Program-made: the position numbers and the translations under genes
Assembly: GCA_017613225.1 (NCBI GenBank)
Contig: JAGAEH010000219.1
Location: 1-7,865 of the forward strand
DNA: 7,865 bases
Direction of reading: 5' to 3'
Source of the DNA: Lachnospiraceae bacterium
Lineage (GTDB): Bacteria; Bacillota; Clostridia; Lachnospirales; Lachnospiraceae
In this document: positions 1 to 5,774 of the stretch, piece after piece
Numbering within the stretch: position 1 is the first letter of the stretch
How the letters are laid out: every line of letters begins with the position of its first letter
The notes under the pieces: model-generated
What the model saw: the letters and a program-made list of their open reading frames with translations, nothing else
Database searches by the model: none
What the model was told of the DNA's origin: nothing

Positions 1-1280
1 ACGTCTCGGGTCGCATCATCGACATCCTGAGCGGCGTCGTCCAGGGCGGCATCGACTCGCCCGTGCCGGTCATCCTGTTCGCAGACGATCTGGCCCCCAG
101 CGAGACCGTGCAGCTGGATAAATCCAAGATACTGGGCTTTGTCACTTCCGGCGGTTCCGGTTCAAGCCACACCGCCATCCTTGCCCGCACCATGGGCATC
201 CCCGCCATCATAGGCGTGGGGGATCAGCTGAAGGAAGAGTACGCCGGCAGGGAAGTCGTTATAGACGGCGGCGACGGCGTCGCTCTGCTGGACGCTGACG
301 AAGAAAGCTTCGCCAGGCTCATGAAGAAAAAGGCCGAGATCGAGAAGCGTCAGGCGCTGCTCAACCAGCTGAAGGGCCAGCCCAACGTCACGAAGGACGG
401 GCACGAGATCCGCATTTACTGTAATATCGGCGATCCCAAGGATGTGCCTGCGGTGCTGGAGAACGACGGCGGCGGCATAGGCCTGTTCAGAAGCGAATTT
501 CTCTATCTGAACTGCGACGATTATCCCACCGAAGAATACCAGTTTGAAGCGTACAAGAAGGTGCTTTCCGACATGGGCGGCAGGGAAGTGGTCATCCGTA
601 CCCTTGATATAGGCGCTGACAAGATGATCGAGTACTTCCAGCTGCCGGCGGAGGAGAACCCCGCTCTCGGCAACCGGGCGCTGCGCATCTGCCTCAATCG
701 CCCCGAGATCTTCAAGACCCAGCTTAGGGCCCTCTACCGCGCCTCGGCCTACGGGAAACTGTGCATCATGTTCCCCATGGTCACCTCCGTCTGGGAAGTG
801 GAAGAGGCCAGGGCCATGTGCGAACAGGTGAAGAAGGAACTGACGGAAGAGGGCAAGCCCTTCTCCGACGAGGTGGAAGTGGGCATCATGATCGAGACCC
901 CCGCGGCTGCCATCATCAGCGACCGCCTGGCCAAGGTGGTGGACTTCTTCAGCATCGGCACCAACGACCTGACCCAGTACACCGAAGCTTGCGACCGCCA
1001 GAACAACGACCTGGGACGCTTCTTCAATCCTCACCATCCCGCCGTGCTGCGGCTGATCAAGATGGTGGCGGAGAACGCCCACAAGAACGGCATCTGGTGC
1101 GGCATCTGCGGCGAACTTGGCGCGGACCTGGATCTGACGGAGACCTTCCTGTCCATCGGCGTGGACGAACTGTCCGTATCGCCCCGTTCCGTGCTGCCGC
1201 TGCGCGCCAAGATCCGCGAGACCACGGTAAGTGAGTGCAAGGACGCCATCGTGGCGAAACTGATGGGAGATCAGGACTAA
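1..1280 (+). CDS. ptsI: PTS Enzyme I (phosphoenolpyruvate-protein phosphotransferase), 5' partial
   Basis: Cytoplasmic first enzyme of the sugar phosphotransferase system: it takes phosphate from PEP onto a histidine and passes it to HPr. The reading frame is open from the left edge (codons in phase with base 3), so the start lies outside the window. About 425 residues are visible of the roughly 540-570 usual for the family. The phospho-histidine is in SSHTAILART (His codon 168-170). The PEP-binding barrel follows, with GLFRSEFLY, DIGADK, EENPALGNRALR, SIGTNDLTQYT and CGICGELGAD, which holds the conserved active-site Cys (codon 1107-1109). The HPr-binding N-terminal domain is mostly missing because of the window edge. 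The related PEP synthase and PPDK are less likely given the exact Enzyme I motifs and C-terminus. A phosphoesterase gene follows 3 bases after the stop, so the two are probably co-transcribed. The GTG at 63 is internal, not the start. Confidence 0.96.
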   Translation, partial: VSGRIIDILSGVVQGGIDSPVPVILFADDLAPSETVQLDKSKILGFVTSGGSGSSHTAILARTMGIPAIIGVGDQLKEEYAGREVVIDGGDGVALLDADEESFARLMKKKAEIEKRQALLNQLKGQPNVTKDGHEIRIYCNIGDPKDVPAVLENDGGGIGLFRSEFLYLNCDDYPTEEYQFEAYKKVLSDMGGREVVIRTLDIGADKMIEYFQLPAEENPALGNRALRICLNRPEIFKTQLRALYRASAYGKLCIMFPMVTSVWEVEEARAMCEQVKKELTEEGKPFSDEVEVGIMIETPAAAIISDRLAKVVDFFSIGTNDLTQYTEACDRQNNDLGRFFNPHHPAVLRLIKMVAENAHKNGIWCGICGELGADLDLTETFLSIGVDELSVSPRSVLPLRAKIRETTVSECKDAIVAKLMGDQD

Positions 1281-1283
1281 AAC

Positions 1284-1754
1284 GTGAAGATCTGCGTGTT
1301 TTCCGATTCACACAGAGATTCGTGGGGCATGATCCGCGCGATCAATGAGGAACACCCCGACCTCTGTTTTTTCCTGGGGGACGGAGAACGGGACCTGGAG
1401 GACGTCCAGGCCTGTTTTCCGTCACTTCCCTTTATGGCCGTGCGGGGGAACTGCGACCTGTTTTCCCAGCTGCCGCTGGAACTGCGCTGCGCCGCAGGCG
1501 GCATTGAATTCTTTGCTGCCCACGGCCACATGCACGGCGTCAAGCACGACCGGACCCTGTCCTCCATCAAGACAGCGGCACGGAAGGCCGGCGCGGAGGT
1601 GGTCCTGTTCGGCCACACCCACGAGGCGCTGCTGAAGCAGGAGGGCGGCCTGACGCTGATGAACCCCGGTCCCGCCAGCGGGCGGAACCCCGGCTACGGC
1701 GTGCTGTGGAAAGACGAAGACGGACTGCACTGCGAGATCAAAAGAGTCCGATAG
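1284..1754 (+). CDS. YfcE/MJ0936-type metallophosphoesterase
   Basis: Small cytoplasmic calcineurin-like phosphoesterase of 156 residues, about the usual length for this compact family. The metal-site motifs appear in order: SDSH (Asp8, His10), GDGERD (Asp33), GNCD (Asn56), HGHMH (His80, His82) and FGHTH (His111, His113), followed by NPGPAS near the end, a typical family signature. Family members are dinuclear-metal phosphodiesterases; the natural substrate is generally unknown and cannot be deduced here. The start is a GTG three bases after the ptsI stop. It puts the SDSH motif at the expected distance from the N-terminus, although only a weak GGGAGA/AGG SD lies upstream, so translational coupling to ptsI is likely. 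No terminator follows; two palindromic repeats and then the sugar kinase come next. Confidence 0.92.
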   Translation: MKICVFSDSHRDSWGMIRAINEEHPDLCFFLGDGERDLEDVQACFPSLPFMAVRGNCDLFSQLPLELRCAAGGIEFFAAHGHMHGVKHDRTLSSIKTAARKAGAEVVLFGHTHEALLKQEGGLTLMNPGPASGRNPGYGVLWKDEDGLHCEIKRVR

Positions 1755-1756
1755 AT

Positions 1757-1785
1757 TGCTGTCATCCTGAGCGCAGCGAAGGATC
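1757..1785. repeat. Palindromic intergenic repeat, copy A
   Basis: A 29-base unit containing TGTCATCCTGAGCG and ending GAAGGATC. It is identical to copy B, which starts 38 bases later. The core folds as ATCCT/AGGAT, then a tandem G-A/A-G mismatch, then GC/GC closing a three-base loop. It has no U-run after it, so it is not a normal intrinsic terminator. It lies 2 bases after the phosphoesterase stop. Confidence 0.85.
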
Positions 1786-1794
1786 CCCTTAGCC

Positions 1795-1823
1795 TGCTGT
1801 CATCCTGAGCGCAGCGAAGGATC
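1795..1823. repeat. Palindromic intergenic repeat, copy B
   Basis: Exact 29-base repeat of copy A, separated from it by 9 bases. It ends 7 bases before the fructokinase SD (1830-1836), so if transcribed from upstream it would form a small stem-loop in the fructokinase leader. The hairpin has the same tandem G-A mismatch as copy A. Confidence 0.85.
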
Positions 1824-1840
1824 TCTTACGGAGGAGAAGA

Positions 1841-2824
1841 ATGCTTTACAGACTGTACGATACAGTAGCCCTTGGCGAGCTTTTGATAGACTTCACCGAG
1901 AACGGCGTCAGCGGACAGGGCAATCCCCTGTTCGAGGCCAACCCCGGCGGCGCGCCGGCCAACGTGCTGGCCATGCTGAAAAAGCTGGGCCATTCCTGCG
2001 CTTTTGTGGGAAAGGTGGGCAAGGACAACTTCGGCGACATGCTGGAGCGCACGGTGGCCGAAGCGGGCATCGACACCTCTGCCCTGCTGCGGGACGCGGA
2101 GATCCCCACCACCCTGGCGGTGGTCCATACCCTTCCGGGGGGCGACAGGGACTTTTCCTTCTACCGCAAACCCGGCGCGGACGTGCGGCTGACGGCGGAG
2201 GAGCTGCCGGAGGCCATGCTGACCCACTGCCGGATCTTCCACTTCGGAACGCTGTCCCTCACGGAAGAACCCTGCCGCAGCGCCACCGTCAAGGCCATCG
2301 ATATGGCGAAAAAGGCCGGCGCGCTGCTGTCCTTCGACCCCAACCTGCGGCTGCCGCTGTGGAGGAGCGCGAAGGCGGCAAAAGAGCAGATCGCCTGGGG
2401 CCTGTCCCGCTGCGACGTGGTGAAGATCGCGGACAACGAGCTGGAATTCATGACCGGCCAGACGGATTTTGACACCGGCGCGGCCATGCTGAAAGAGCAG
2501 TATCCCAACATCAGGCTGCTGAACGTCACCAACGGGCCCGGGGGCAGCTACTCCTATTATGACGGCCTGCGGGTGCACGTCCCCGGCGTGAGCCTGGGCG
2601 GCGTGATCGAGACCACCGGCGCGGGGGATACCTTCTGCGCCTGTGTCCTCCACTACGTGCTGGAACACGGACTGGAGGGTCTGGAAGAGGAGGATCTGCG
2701 CAGCATGCTCCGGTACGCCAACGCCGCAGCCTATCTGGTCACCACCAAAAAAGGCGCCATCCGCTCCATGCCGGAAGCCGCCCAGGTGGAAGAATTGCTT
2801 GACAAACTTATGTCGGAGCATTAA
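1841..2824 (+). CDS. scrK: Fructokinase-like sugar kinase, PfkB (ribokinase) family
   Basis: Cytoplasmic ATP-dependent sugar kinase of 327 residues, normal length for bacterial fructokinases, expected to convert fructose to fructose 6-phosphate. The sugar-binding N-terminal half shows GELLIDFTENG, NPGGAPANVLAMLKKLG (residues 34-50) and GKVGKDNFG. The middle has DRDFSFYRKPGAD and FDPNLRLPLW, both typical of the ScrK branch. The C-terminal PfkB signature is ETTGAGDTFCA, with the catalytic base Asp263 (codon 2627-2629) and the anion hole GAGD. The ATG follows a strong GGAGGAG SD (1830-1836). Substrate is assigned from resemblance: another ketose or 2-keto-3-deoxygluconate remains possible, but the N-terminal motif set favours fructose. 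The gene stands alone between two copies of a palindromic repeat upstream and one downstream, with a terminator at 2909-2935. No promoter is obvious in the short gap upstream, so it may be read through from ptsI. Confidence 0.9.
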   Translation: MLYRLYDTVALGELLIDFTENGVSGQGNPLFEANPGGAPANVLAMLKKLGHSCAFVGKVGKDNFGDMLERTVAEAGIDTSALLRDAEIPTTLAVVHTLPGGDRDFSFYRKPGADVRLTAEELPEAMLTHCRIFHFGTLSLTEEPCRSATVKAIDMAKKAGALLSFDPNLRLPLWRSAKAAKEQIAWGLSRCDVVKIADNELEFMTGQTDFDTGAAMLKEQYPNIRLLNVTNGPGGSYSYYDGLRVHVPGVSLGGVIETTGAGDTFCACVLHYVLEHGLEGLEEEDLRSMLRYANAAAYLVTTKKGAIRSMPEAAQVEELLDKLMSEH

Positions 2825-2827
2825 GTT
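2799..2827 (+). promoter_or_regulatory. Candidate promoter for the DUF2975-like gene
   Basis: A perfect TTGACA (2799-2804) lies in the last codons of the kinase gene, and 17 bases later is TAAGTT (2822-2827), which matches only three of six -10 bases. It is the best candidate upstream of the membrane protein gene at 2945, but transcripts from it would have to pass the hairpin at 2909-2935. The TTGACA may be chance coding sequence. Confidence 0.22.
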
Positions 2828-2832
2828 TTTTA

Positions 2833-2877
2833 TGTCATCCTGAGCGGAGCGTGCCTGGCACGCGGAGCCGAAGGATC
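2833..2877. repeat. Palindromic intergenic repeat, copy C (enlarged)
   Basis: Starts with the same TGTCATCCTGAGCG and ends with the same GAAGGATC as copies A and B, but carries about 19 extra bases in the middle. The extra bases form their own hairpin: GCGTGC (2849-2854), loop CTG, GCACGC (2858-2863). The outer ATCCT/AGGAT stem is preserved. It lies 8 bases after the kinase stop. Confidence 0.75.
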
Positions 2878-2908
2878 CTTCGCCTTAGAACACAGTAACT
2901 GATATCAC

Positions 2909-2935
2909 CGGGCGGCCAAAGAGCCGCCCGTTTTT
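2909..2935 (+). terminator. Intrinsic terminator after the fructokinase
   Basis: Perfect 8-bp GC-rich stem, CGGGCGGC (2909-2916) with GCCGCCCG (2923-2930), six-base loop CAAAGA, followed at once by TTTTT (2931-2935). The next gene's SD (GGAGG, 2936-2940) begins directly after the U-run, so the hairpin may also act in the leader of that gene. Confidence 0.85.
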
Positions 2936-2944
2936 GGAGGAAAA

Positions 2945-3721
2945 ATGAAACCGGCAATCACTACCATTCAAAAGATCTCAAAAGCAGGAAAAGTCTTGAG
3001 CAAGATCGTGTTTATCCTGTGCATCGTAGGCCTCTGCATGTGCGTACTGTCCCTGGTCATGTTCCTGATCGTGGGAGACAGGTCTCTGAAGATCGGCGGC
3101 GTCAACATCTACGGCATGATCGCGCAGGAGACCGGCGTATCTGTTTCGCCTGCGATGGTCTACACCGCGCTGGGCTGTGCCATCATCACCTGCCTTTCCG
3201 AGACCATCCTTGCAAAGATGGCCATGAACTATTTCAGCCGTGAACTGGCAGACGGCACACCGTTCACCTTCCGGGGCGCGAAGGAGCTGAAGCGCCTGGG
3301 CCTGCTGACGATCTTCCTTCCCCTTGGGGTAGCCTTTGTCTGCGCCATCGTCTTCGGCGCTGTTACCGTGATGAGCACGGGCAGCGAGCTGTCAAAGAAT
3401 ACCCAGATCAACGTAGGGACAGGGACTTCCATCGGCCTGGGTATCGGCATGCTGATCGTTTCTGTCTTCTGCAGGCACGGAGCGGAGACCCAGCAGAGCA
3501 TGAACGGGCAGTACGGCGCGGGCCAGCAGTACGGCGCAAATACCCAGTATGGCACGAATCCGGAGTGGAACCCGAACCCTCAGTGGAATCAGCAGCAGAC
3601 CAATCAGGCCTGGGCCAATCAGCAGGCGCAGATGAATCAGCAGTGGGCCAATCAGCAGGCGCAGGCAAACCAGCAGTGGTCGCAGCAGCAGACGCCGGCA
3701 GATAAGTTCAGACAGGAGTAA
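2945..3721 (+). CDS. DUF2975-like membrane protein with Gln/Asn-rich C-terminal tail
   Basis: Membrane protein of 258 residues, function unknown. Four hydrophobic segments are visible, at about residues 20-43, 70-90, 118-142 and 157-175. The stretch DGTPFT...AKELKRLGLL between helices 2 and 3, and the FCRHGAE just after helix 4, resemble the DUF2975 family of small four-helix membrane proteins; this is a resemblance by eye, not a search result. Residues 181-258 form a hydrophilic tail very rich in Gln, Asn, Trp, Tyr and Ala, with short imperfect repeats (QYGA/QYGT, then ANQQAQ-NQQW units), probably disordered. Such a tail is not typical of DUF2975. No signal peptide separate from helix 1 is seen. 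The ATG has a good SD (GGAGG, four-base spacing). The stop is 3 bases before cvfB, whose SD lies inside the last codons, so the two are translationally linked. Confidence 0.75.
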   Translation: MKPAITTIQKISKAGKVLSKIVFILCIVGLCMCVLSLVMFLIVGDRSLKIGGVNIYGMIAQETGVSVSPAMVYTALGCAIITCLSETILAKMAMNYFSRELADGTPFTFRGAKELKRLGLLTIFLPLGVAFVCAIVFGAVTVMSTGSELSKNTQINVGTGTSIGLGIGMLIVSVFCRHGAETQQSMNGQYGAGQQYGANTQYGTNPEWNPNPQWNQQQTNQAWANQQAQMNQQWANQQAQANQQWSQQQTPADKFRQE

Positions 3722-3724
3722 GGA

Positions 3725-4564
3725 ATGATCGAACTTGGCAAAAGACAGGATCTTACCGTCTTTCGCAAGCGGGAGAACGGTCTGTACATAGGCGAAACGG
3801 AAGAGGAAGCCATCCTGCTTCCGGCTTCGGAGGCCGGCAGCCATGACGTGGGCGACGTGCTGAACGTCTTCGTCTACAAGGATTCGGAGGACCGGCTGAT
3901 CGCTACAGCGAAGAAGATGCCCATTGAACTGGGCTCAGCCGCGCTGCTTCCCGTGGTGCAGACTGCCCAGATCGGCGCCTTCCTGGACTGGGGACTGCCC
4001 AAGAACCTGTTCCTGCCCTTCAAAGAGCAGCGGGGCAGGATCAAAGAAGGGCAGAAGGTCCCGGTGATCCTCTACGTGGACAAGAGCGGCCGCCTGGCGG
4101 CCTCCATGAAGATCTACGGCAGGCTGGCGGTGAACGGCCCTTACAAGGCGGACGATACGGTCACCGGCCTGATCTACGAGCTCAAGCCGGAACTTGGAGC
4201 CTTCGTGGCGGTGGACGGCCGCTATGCCGGCTTCATCCACCGGCAGGAGATCTATGAAAAGCTGCAGGTGGGCCAGACCGTCACCGCCCGGGTGATCAAA
4301 GTGCGGGAGGACGGCAAACTGGACCTGACGCCCCGCAAAAAGGCCTACGCCCAGATGGACGAGGACGCGGCGAAAGTGATGGAGTGCCTCAAGTCCTATG
4401 ACGGCGTGCTGCCCTTCGGCGAAAAGGCGGAGCCCGCCCGTATCCAAGCGGAGCTGGGACTTTCCAAGGCCGCCTTTAAGCGGGCGGTGGGCAGGCTGCT
4501 GAAAGAAGGGTACGTCATCACCGGGGACGAGCACATCCGGCTGGCGGCTCTTGATAAGAAGTAA
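3725..4564 (+). CDS. cvfB: CvfB family S1-domain RNA-binding protein
   Basis: Cytoplasmic RNA-binding protein of 279 residues, the normal size for CvfB (YitL in Bacillus), a conserved Firmicutes regulator linked to virulence-gene expression in Staphylococcus. Visible architecture: an N-terminal S1-like barrel (about 1-65, with ENGLYIGETEEEAILLP), a second S1 domain (about 68-135, VVQTAQIGAFLDWGLPKNLF), a third (about 140-205, YELKPELGAFVAVDGRYAGF followed by VKVREDGKLDL), and a C-terminal winged helix (about 215-279, with LGLSKAAFKRAVGRLLKEG). This order of S1 repeats plus winged helix is diagnostic for the family. The ATG follows AGGAG (3714-3718) that overlaps the upstream gene's end, indicating coupled translation with the membrane protein. 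The last codons contain the probable -35 of rnpB. Molecular targets cannot be read from sequence. Confidence 0.93.
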   Translation: MIELGKRQDLTVFRKRENGLYIGETEEEAILLPASEAGSHDVGDVLNVFVYKDSEDRLIATAKKMPIELGSAALLPVVQTAQIGAFLDWGLPKNLFLPFKEQRGRIKEGQKVPVILYVDKSGRLAASMKIYGRLAVNGPYKADDTVTGLIYELKPELGAFVAVDGRYAGFIHRQEIYEKLQVGQTVTARVIKVREDGKLDLTPRKKAYAQMDEDAAKVMECLKSYDGVLPFGEKAEPARIQAELGLSKAAFKRAVGRLLKEGYVITGDEHIRLAALDKK

Positions 4565-4581
4565 AAAATGTGATAAATAAT
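4551..4581 (+). promoter_or_regulatory. Probable rnpB promoter
   Basis: TTGATA (4551-4556, inside the end of cvfB) and an AT-rich -10 region; the best hexamer for the RNA 5' end is AATAAT (4576-4581, 19-base spacer), with TAAATA (4574-4579, 17-base spacer) as an alternative. AATAAT would place the start near 4588, at the P1 helix of the RNase P RNA. Confidence 0.5.
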
Positions 4582-4585
4582 CTTG

Positions 4586-4919
4586 TGACCGGATCGGATG
4601 ATCGCGGCTGCCACTGGCAGGTGAGGAAAGTCCGGGCTTCACAGGGCAGGATGCCGGATAACGTCCGGTGGGGGCGACCCTAAGGAAAGTGCAACAGAAA
4701 TATACCGCCGGGGCGACCCGGTAAGGGTGAAATGGCAGTGTAAGAGACTACCGCCGCCGCGGTAACGGGGCGGGCACATGTAAACCCCATCCGAAGCAAG
4801 ACCAAGCAGGGAGGCTAAGGCGGCCCGTCTTCTCCCGGGTAGGTCGCTCGAGCCGCGCGGCGACGCGCGGCCTAGATAGATGATCATCCTCGACAGAACC
4901 CGGCTTACAGGTCCGGTCA
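4586..4919 (+). ncRNA. rnpB: RNase P RNA, bacterial class A
   Basis: Catalytic RNA of RNase P, which removes the 5' leader of precursor tRNAs. The 5' conserved block GAGGAAAGTCCGGGC and the 3' block ACAGAACCCGGCTTAC, which form the P4 core, are both present, as is AGATAGATGATCATC just before the latter (conserved region V). The middle contains AGGAAAGTGCAACAGAAA and GGTGAAATGGCAGTG-type segments characteristic of the class A fold. The ends pair as P1: TGACCGGA (4586-4593) with TCCGGTCA (4912-4919), giving an RNA of about 334 nt, normal for class A. P15 is formed by GGGAG (4809-4813) and CTCCC (4832-4836). It lies directly after cvfB with its own promoter and terminator. Exact ends are inferred from the P1 pairing. 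Confidence 0.96.
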
Positions 4920-4939
4920 ACAAGAAAGACAGATACAGG

Positions 4940-4969
4940 AGACGCCTATGTCCGCATGAGGCGTCTTTT
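4940..4969 (+). terminator. Intrinsic terminator of rnpB
   Basis: AGACGCCT (4940-4947) pairs perfectly with AGGCGTCT (4959-4966), 8 bp. The loop can add ATG/CAT pairs around TCCG. The stem runs into TCTTTTGTATT. It ends the rnpB transcript about 20 bases after P1. Confidence 0.88.
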
Positions 4970-5021
4970 GTATTGAGGATTCCTGCAAGGGCTGCAGTCG
5001 GAGATTCAAGCGGGAAATAGA

Positions 5022-5053
5022 GTTGACACCGAGAGTCAACAGGAAGATACTAT
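5022..5053 (+). promoter_or_regulatory. Candidate promoter with an inverted repeat over the -35
   Basis: A perfect TTGACA (5023-5028) and TACTAT (5048-5053) with a 19-base spacer could drive the small ORF and membrane protein gene downstream. The -35 lies in one arm of an inverted repeat, GTTGAC (5022-5027) and GTCAAC (5035-5040), with seven bases between, which could be an operator. The spacer is long and the -10 matches four of six bases, so this is tentative. Confidence 0.38.
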
Positions 5054-5086
5054 ATAAACAGATATGCCATCTCCCAGGAGGTTTCT

Positions 5087-5161
5087 ATGATGGAGTGGTA
5101 TGGAAAAGTACTAGTGATAACATCCAGCTTCCTGTCTGCAGGACACAGGAGTCTGATTTAG
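5087..5161 (+). CDS. Small ORF (24 aa) in the first repeat element, possible toxin-like peptide
   Basis: A 24-residue ORF starting MMEWYGKVLVIT and ending in GHRSLI. It has one of the best SD sites in the window (AGGAGG, 5076-5081, five bases before ATG) and a candidate promoter upstream. The short N-terminus followed by a hydrophobic stretch (VLVITSSFLSAG) recalls the tiny holin-like or type I toxin peptides of Firmicutes, which often sit in duplicated units ending in a terminator. It is shorter than those usually are, and the hydrophobic stretch is short, so it could be a decayed copy or a leader ORF. The first ATG is chosen because of the SD; a second ATG follows directly. A near-identical ORF without an SD occurs at 5776. 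No homology search was possible. Confidence 0.35.
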   Translation: MMEWYGKVLVITSSFLSAGHRSLI

Positions 5162-5208
5162 CCGCAGTATTACACTCATTTTCAAATAACGACCCCGGGC
5201 CGTCCTCC
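5089..5208 (+). repeat. 120-base direct repeat, copy 1
   Basis: Aligns without gaps to 5775-5894, with 106 of 120 bases identical (14 differences by eye). The first 34 bases are identical. Conserved parts are the start of the tiny ORF, a CAGGAGTCTGAT block and the 3' TTTTCAAATAA(C/T)GACCCCGG. In copy 2 the last part is the 5' arm of a terminator; in copy 1 the matching 3' arm is absent. Confidence 0.9.
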
Positions 5209-5219
5209 CAAGAGGAGGG
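5203..5219 (+). promoter_or_regulatory. Hairpin covering the SD of the 5229 gene
   Basis: CCTCC (5204-5208) can pair with GGAGG (5214-5218), and TCCTC (5203-5207) with GAGGA (5212-5216); either pairing hides the AGGAGGG SD (5213-5219) of the ORF at 5229. The structure is short but GC-rich and could lower translation unless opened. Confidence 0.35.
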
Positions 5220-5228
5220 TAAAGAAAA

Positions 5229-5711
5229 ATGCATTTAATAGGCGATACTATATACAAAACTACGAGCAATCTGTCGATAGAAGACTATATCTATCAACTA
5301 GAAAGAAACTGTGACAGTGCAAACTACAGTTTTGAAATACTGCGAAAGAATCCATGGAAATGTTTCTTGGAGTTAAAACCTTGGAAAGAGCTGCGACTGG
5401 AAAGGAACTCTTTTAAACAAACTATCTTCATTGAAATAGATATTCATGAAGATAAGCTGGATATAAGAACTACATGCAGATCACCTAGAATTACTTTGCC
5501 ATTTTTGATTGGCTTTGGGATGTGGATTCTACTATTGATCTCTGTGATGATATACGTTAACAGCCCAGGTCCTATCGGATTGCTCCTCTATTTTTGCGGG
5601 GGTTGTATCTTAATGGGTATACTTATACGCAGGATTATGATTTCTGCAAAGAAGACACTTAAACAGTTGACTCCAACGGACATGGATATGCATGCCTTAG
5701 AGAAAAGGTAG
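5229..5711 (+). CDS. Hypothetical two-helix membrane protein, AT-rich
   Basis: Protein of 160 residues that I do not recognise. Residues 1-87 are hydrophilic, with aromatic and charged residues (ERNCDSANYSFEILRKNPWK) and a predicted beta-like stretch (QTIFIEIDIHEDKLDIRTTC). Two membrane segments follow, at about residues 88-110 and 116-133, joined by the short turn NSPGP, then a basic tail (RRIMISAKK). The pattern suggests a helical hairpin with both ends on the same side, probably cytoplasmic because of the RR and KK after helix 2. Base composition is far lower in GC than its neighbours (two sampled 60-base lines are 32% and 42% G+C), and ATA and AGA codons are frequent, which suggests acquisition from elsewhere. 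The ATG has a good SD (AGGAGGG, nine-base spacing). It lies between two copies of a 120-base repeat. No terminator directly follows; the one in repeat copy 2 probably serves it. Function unknown. Confidence 0.75.
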   Translation: MHLIGDTIYKTTSNLSIEDYIYQLERNCDSANYSFEILRKNPWKCFLELKPWKELRLERNSFKQTIFIEIDIHEDKLDIRTTCRSPRITLPFLIGFGMWILLLISVMIYVNSPGPIGLLLYFCGGCILMGILIRRIMISAKKTLKQLTPTDMDMHALEKR

Positions 5712-5774
5712 TGTTAGCTAAGGTATGAAAAATGAGATTCACCTAACGAGATCAAAAGAATGCTGAAAACTACA

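Noticed and set aside
162..1082. Long reverse-strand ORF of 306 codons opposite ptsI
   Set aside because: It mirrors the GC-rich codon pattern of a clearly identified gene and has no recognisable domain. The same applies to reverse ORFs opposite the kinase (1826-2821), cvfB (3935-4642), nfnA (5972-6847) and nfnB (6904-7725).
1757..1823. Two identical 29-base repeats looking like the start of a CRISPR array
   Set aside because: Only two adjacent copies, with a 9-base gap far too short for a spacer; a third variant copy lies a kilobase away and no cas gene is present.
2841..2880. Copy C repeat as the terminator of the kinase gene
   Set aside because: No U-run follows the hairpin, and a textbook terminator lies 30 bases further on.
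4639..4923. Reverse-strand ORF of 94 codons
   Set aside because: It is antisense to the highly structured RNase P RNA and is explained by it.
5023..5238. 71-codon ORF with a TTG start through repeat copy 1
   Set aside because: Its TTG is the -35-like TTGACA and has no SD; the ORF with a real SD is in another frame at 5087.
5712..5774. GTTAG/CTAAC arms after the 5229 gene as a terminator
   Set aside because: Five base pairs with a loop of over 20 bases and no U-run; the terminator in repeat copy 2 is a better end point.
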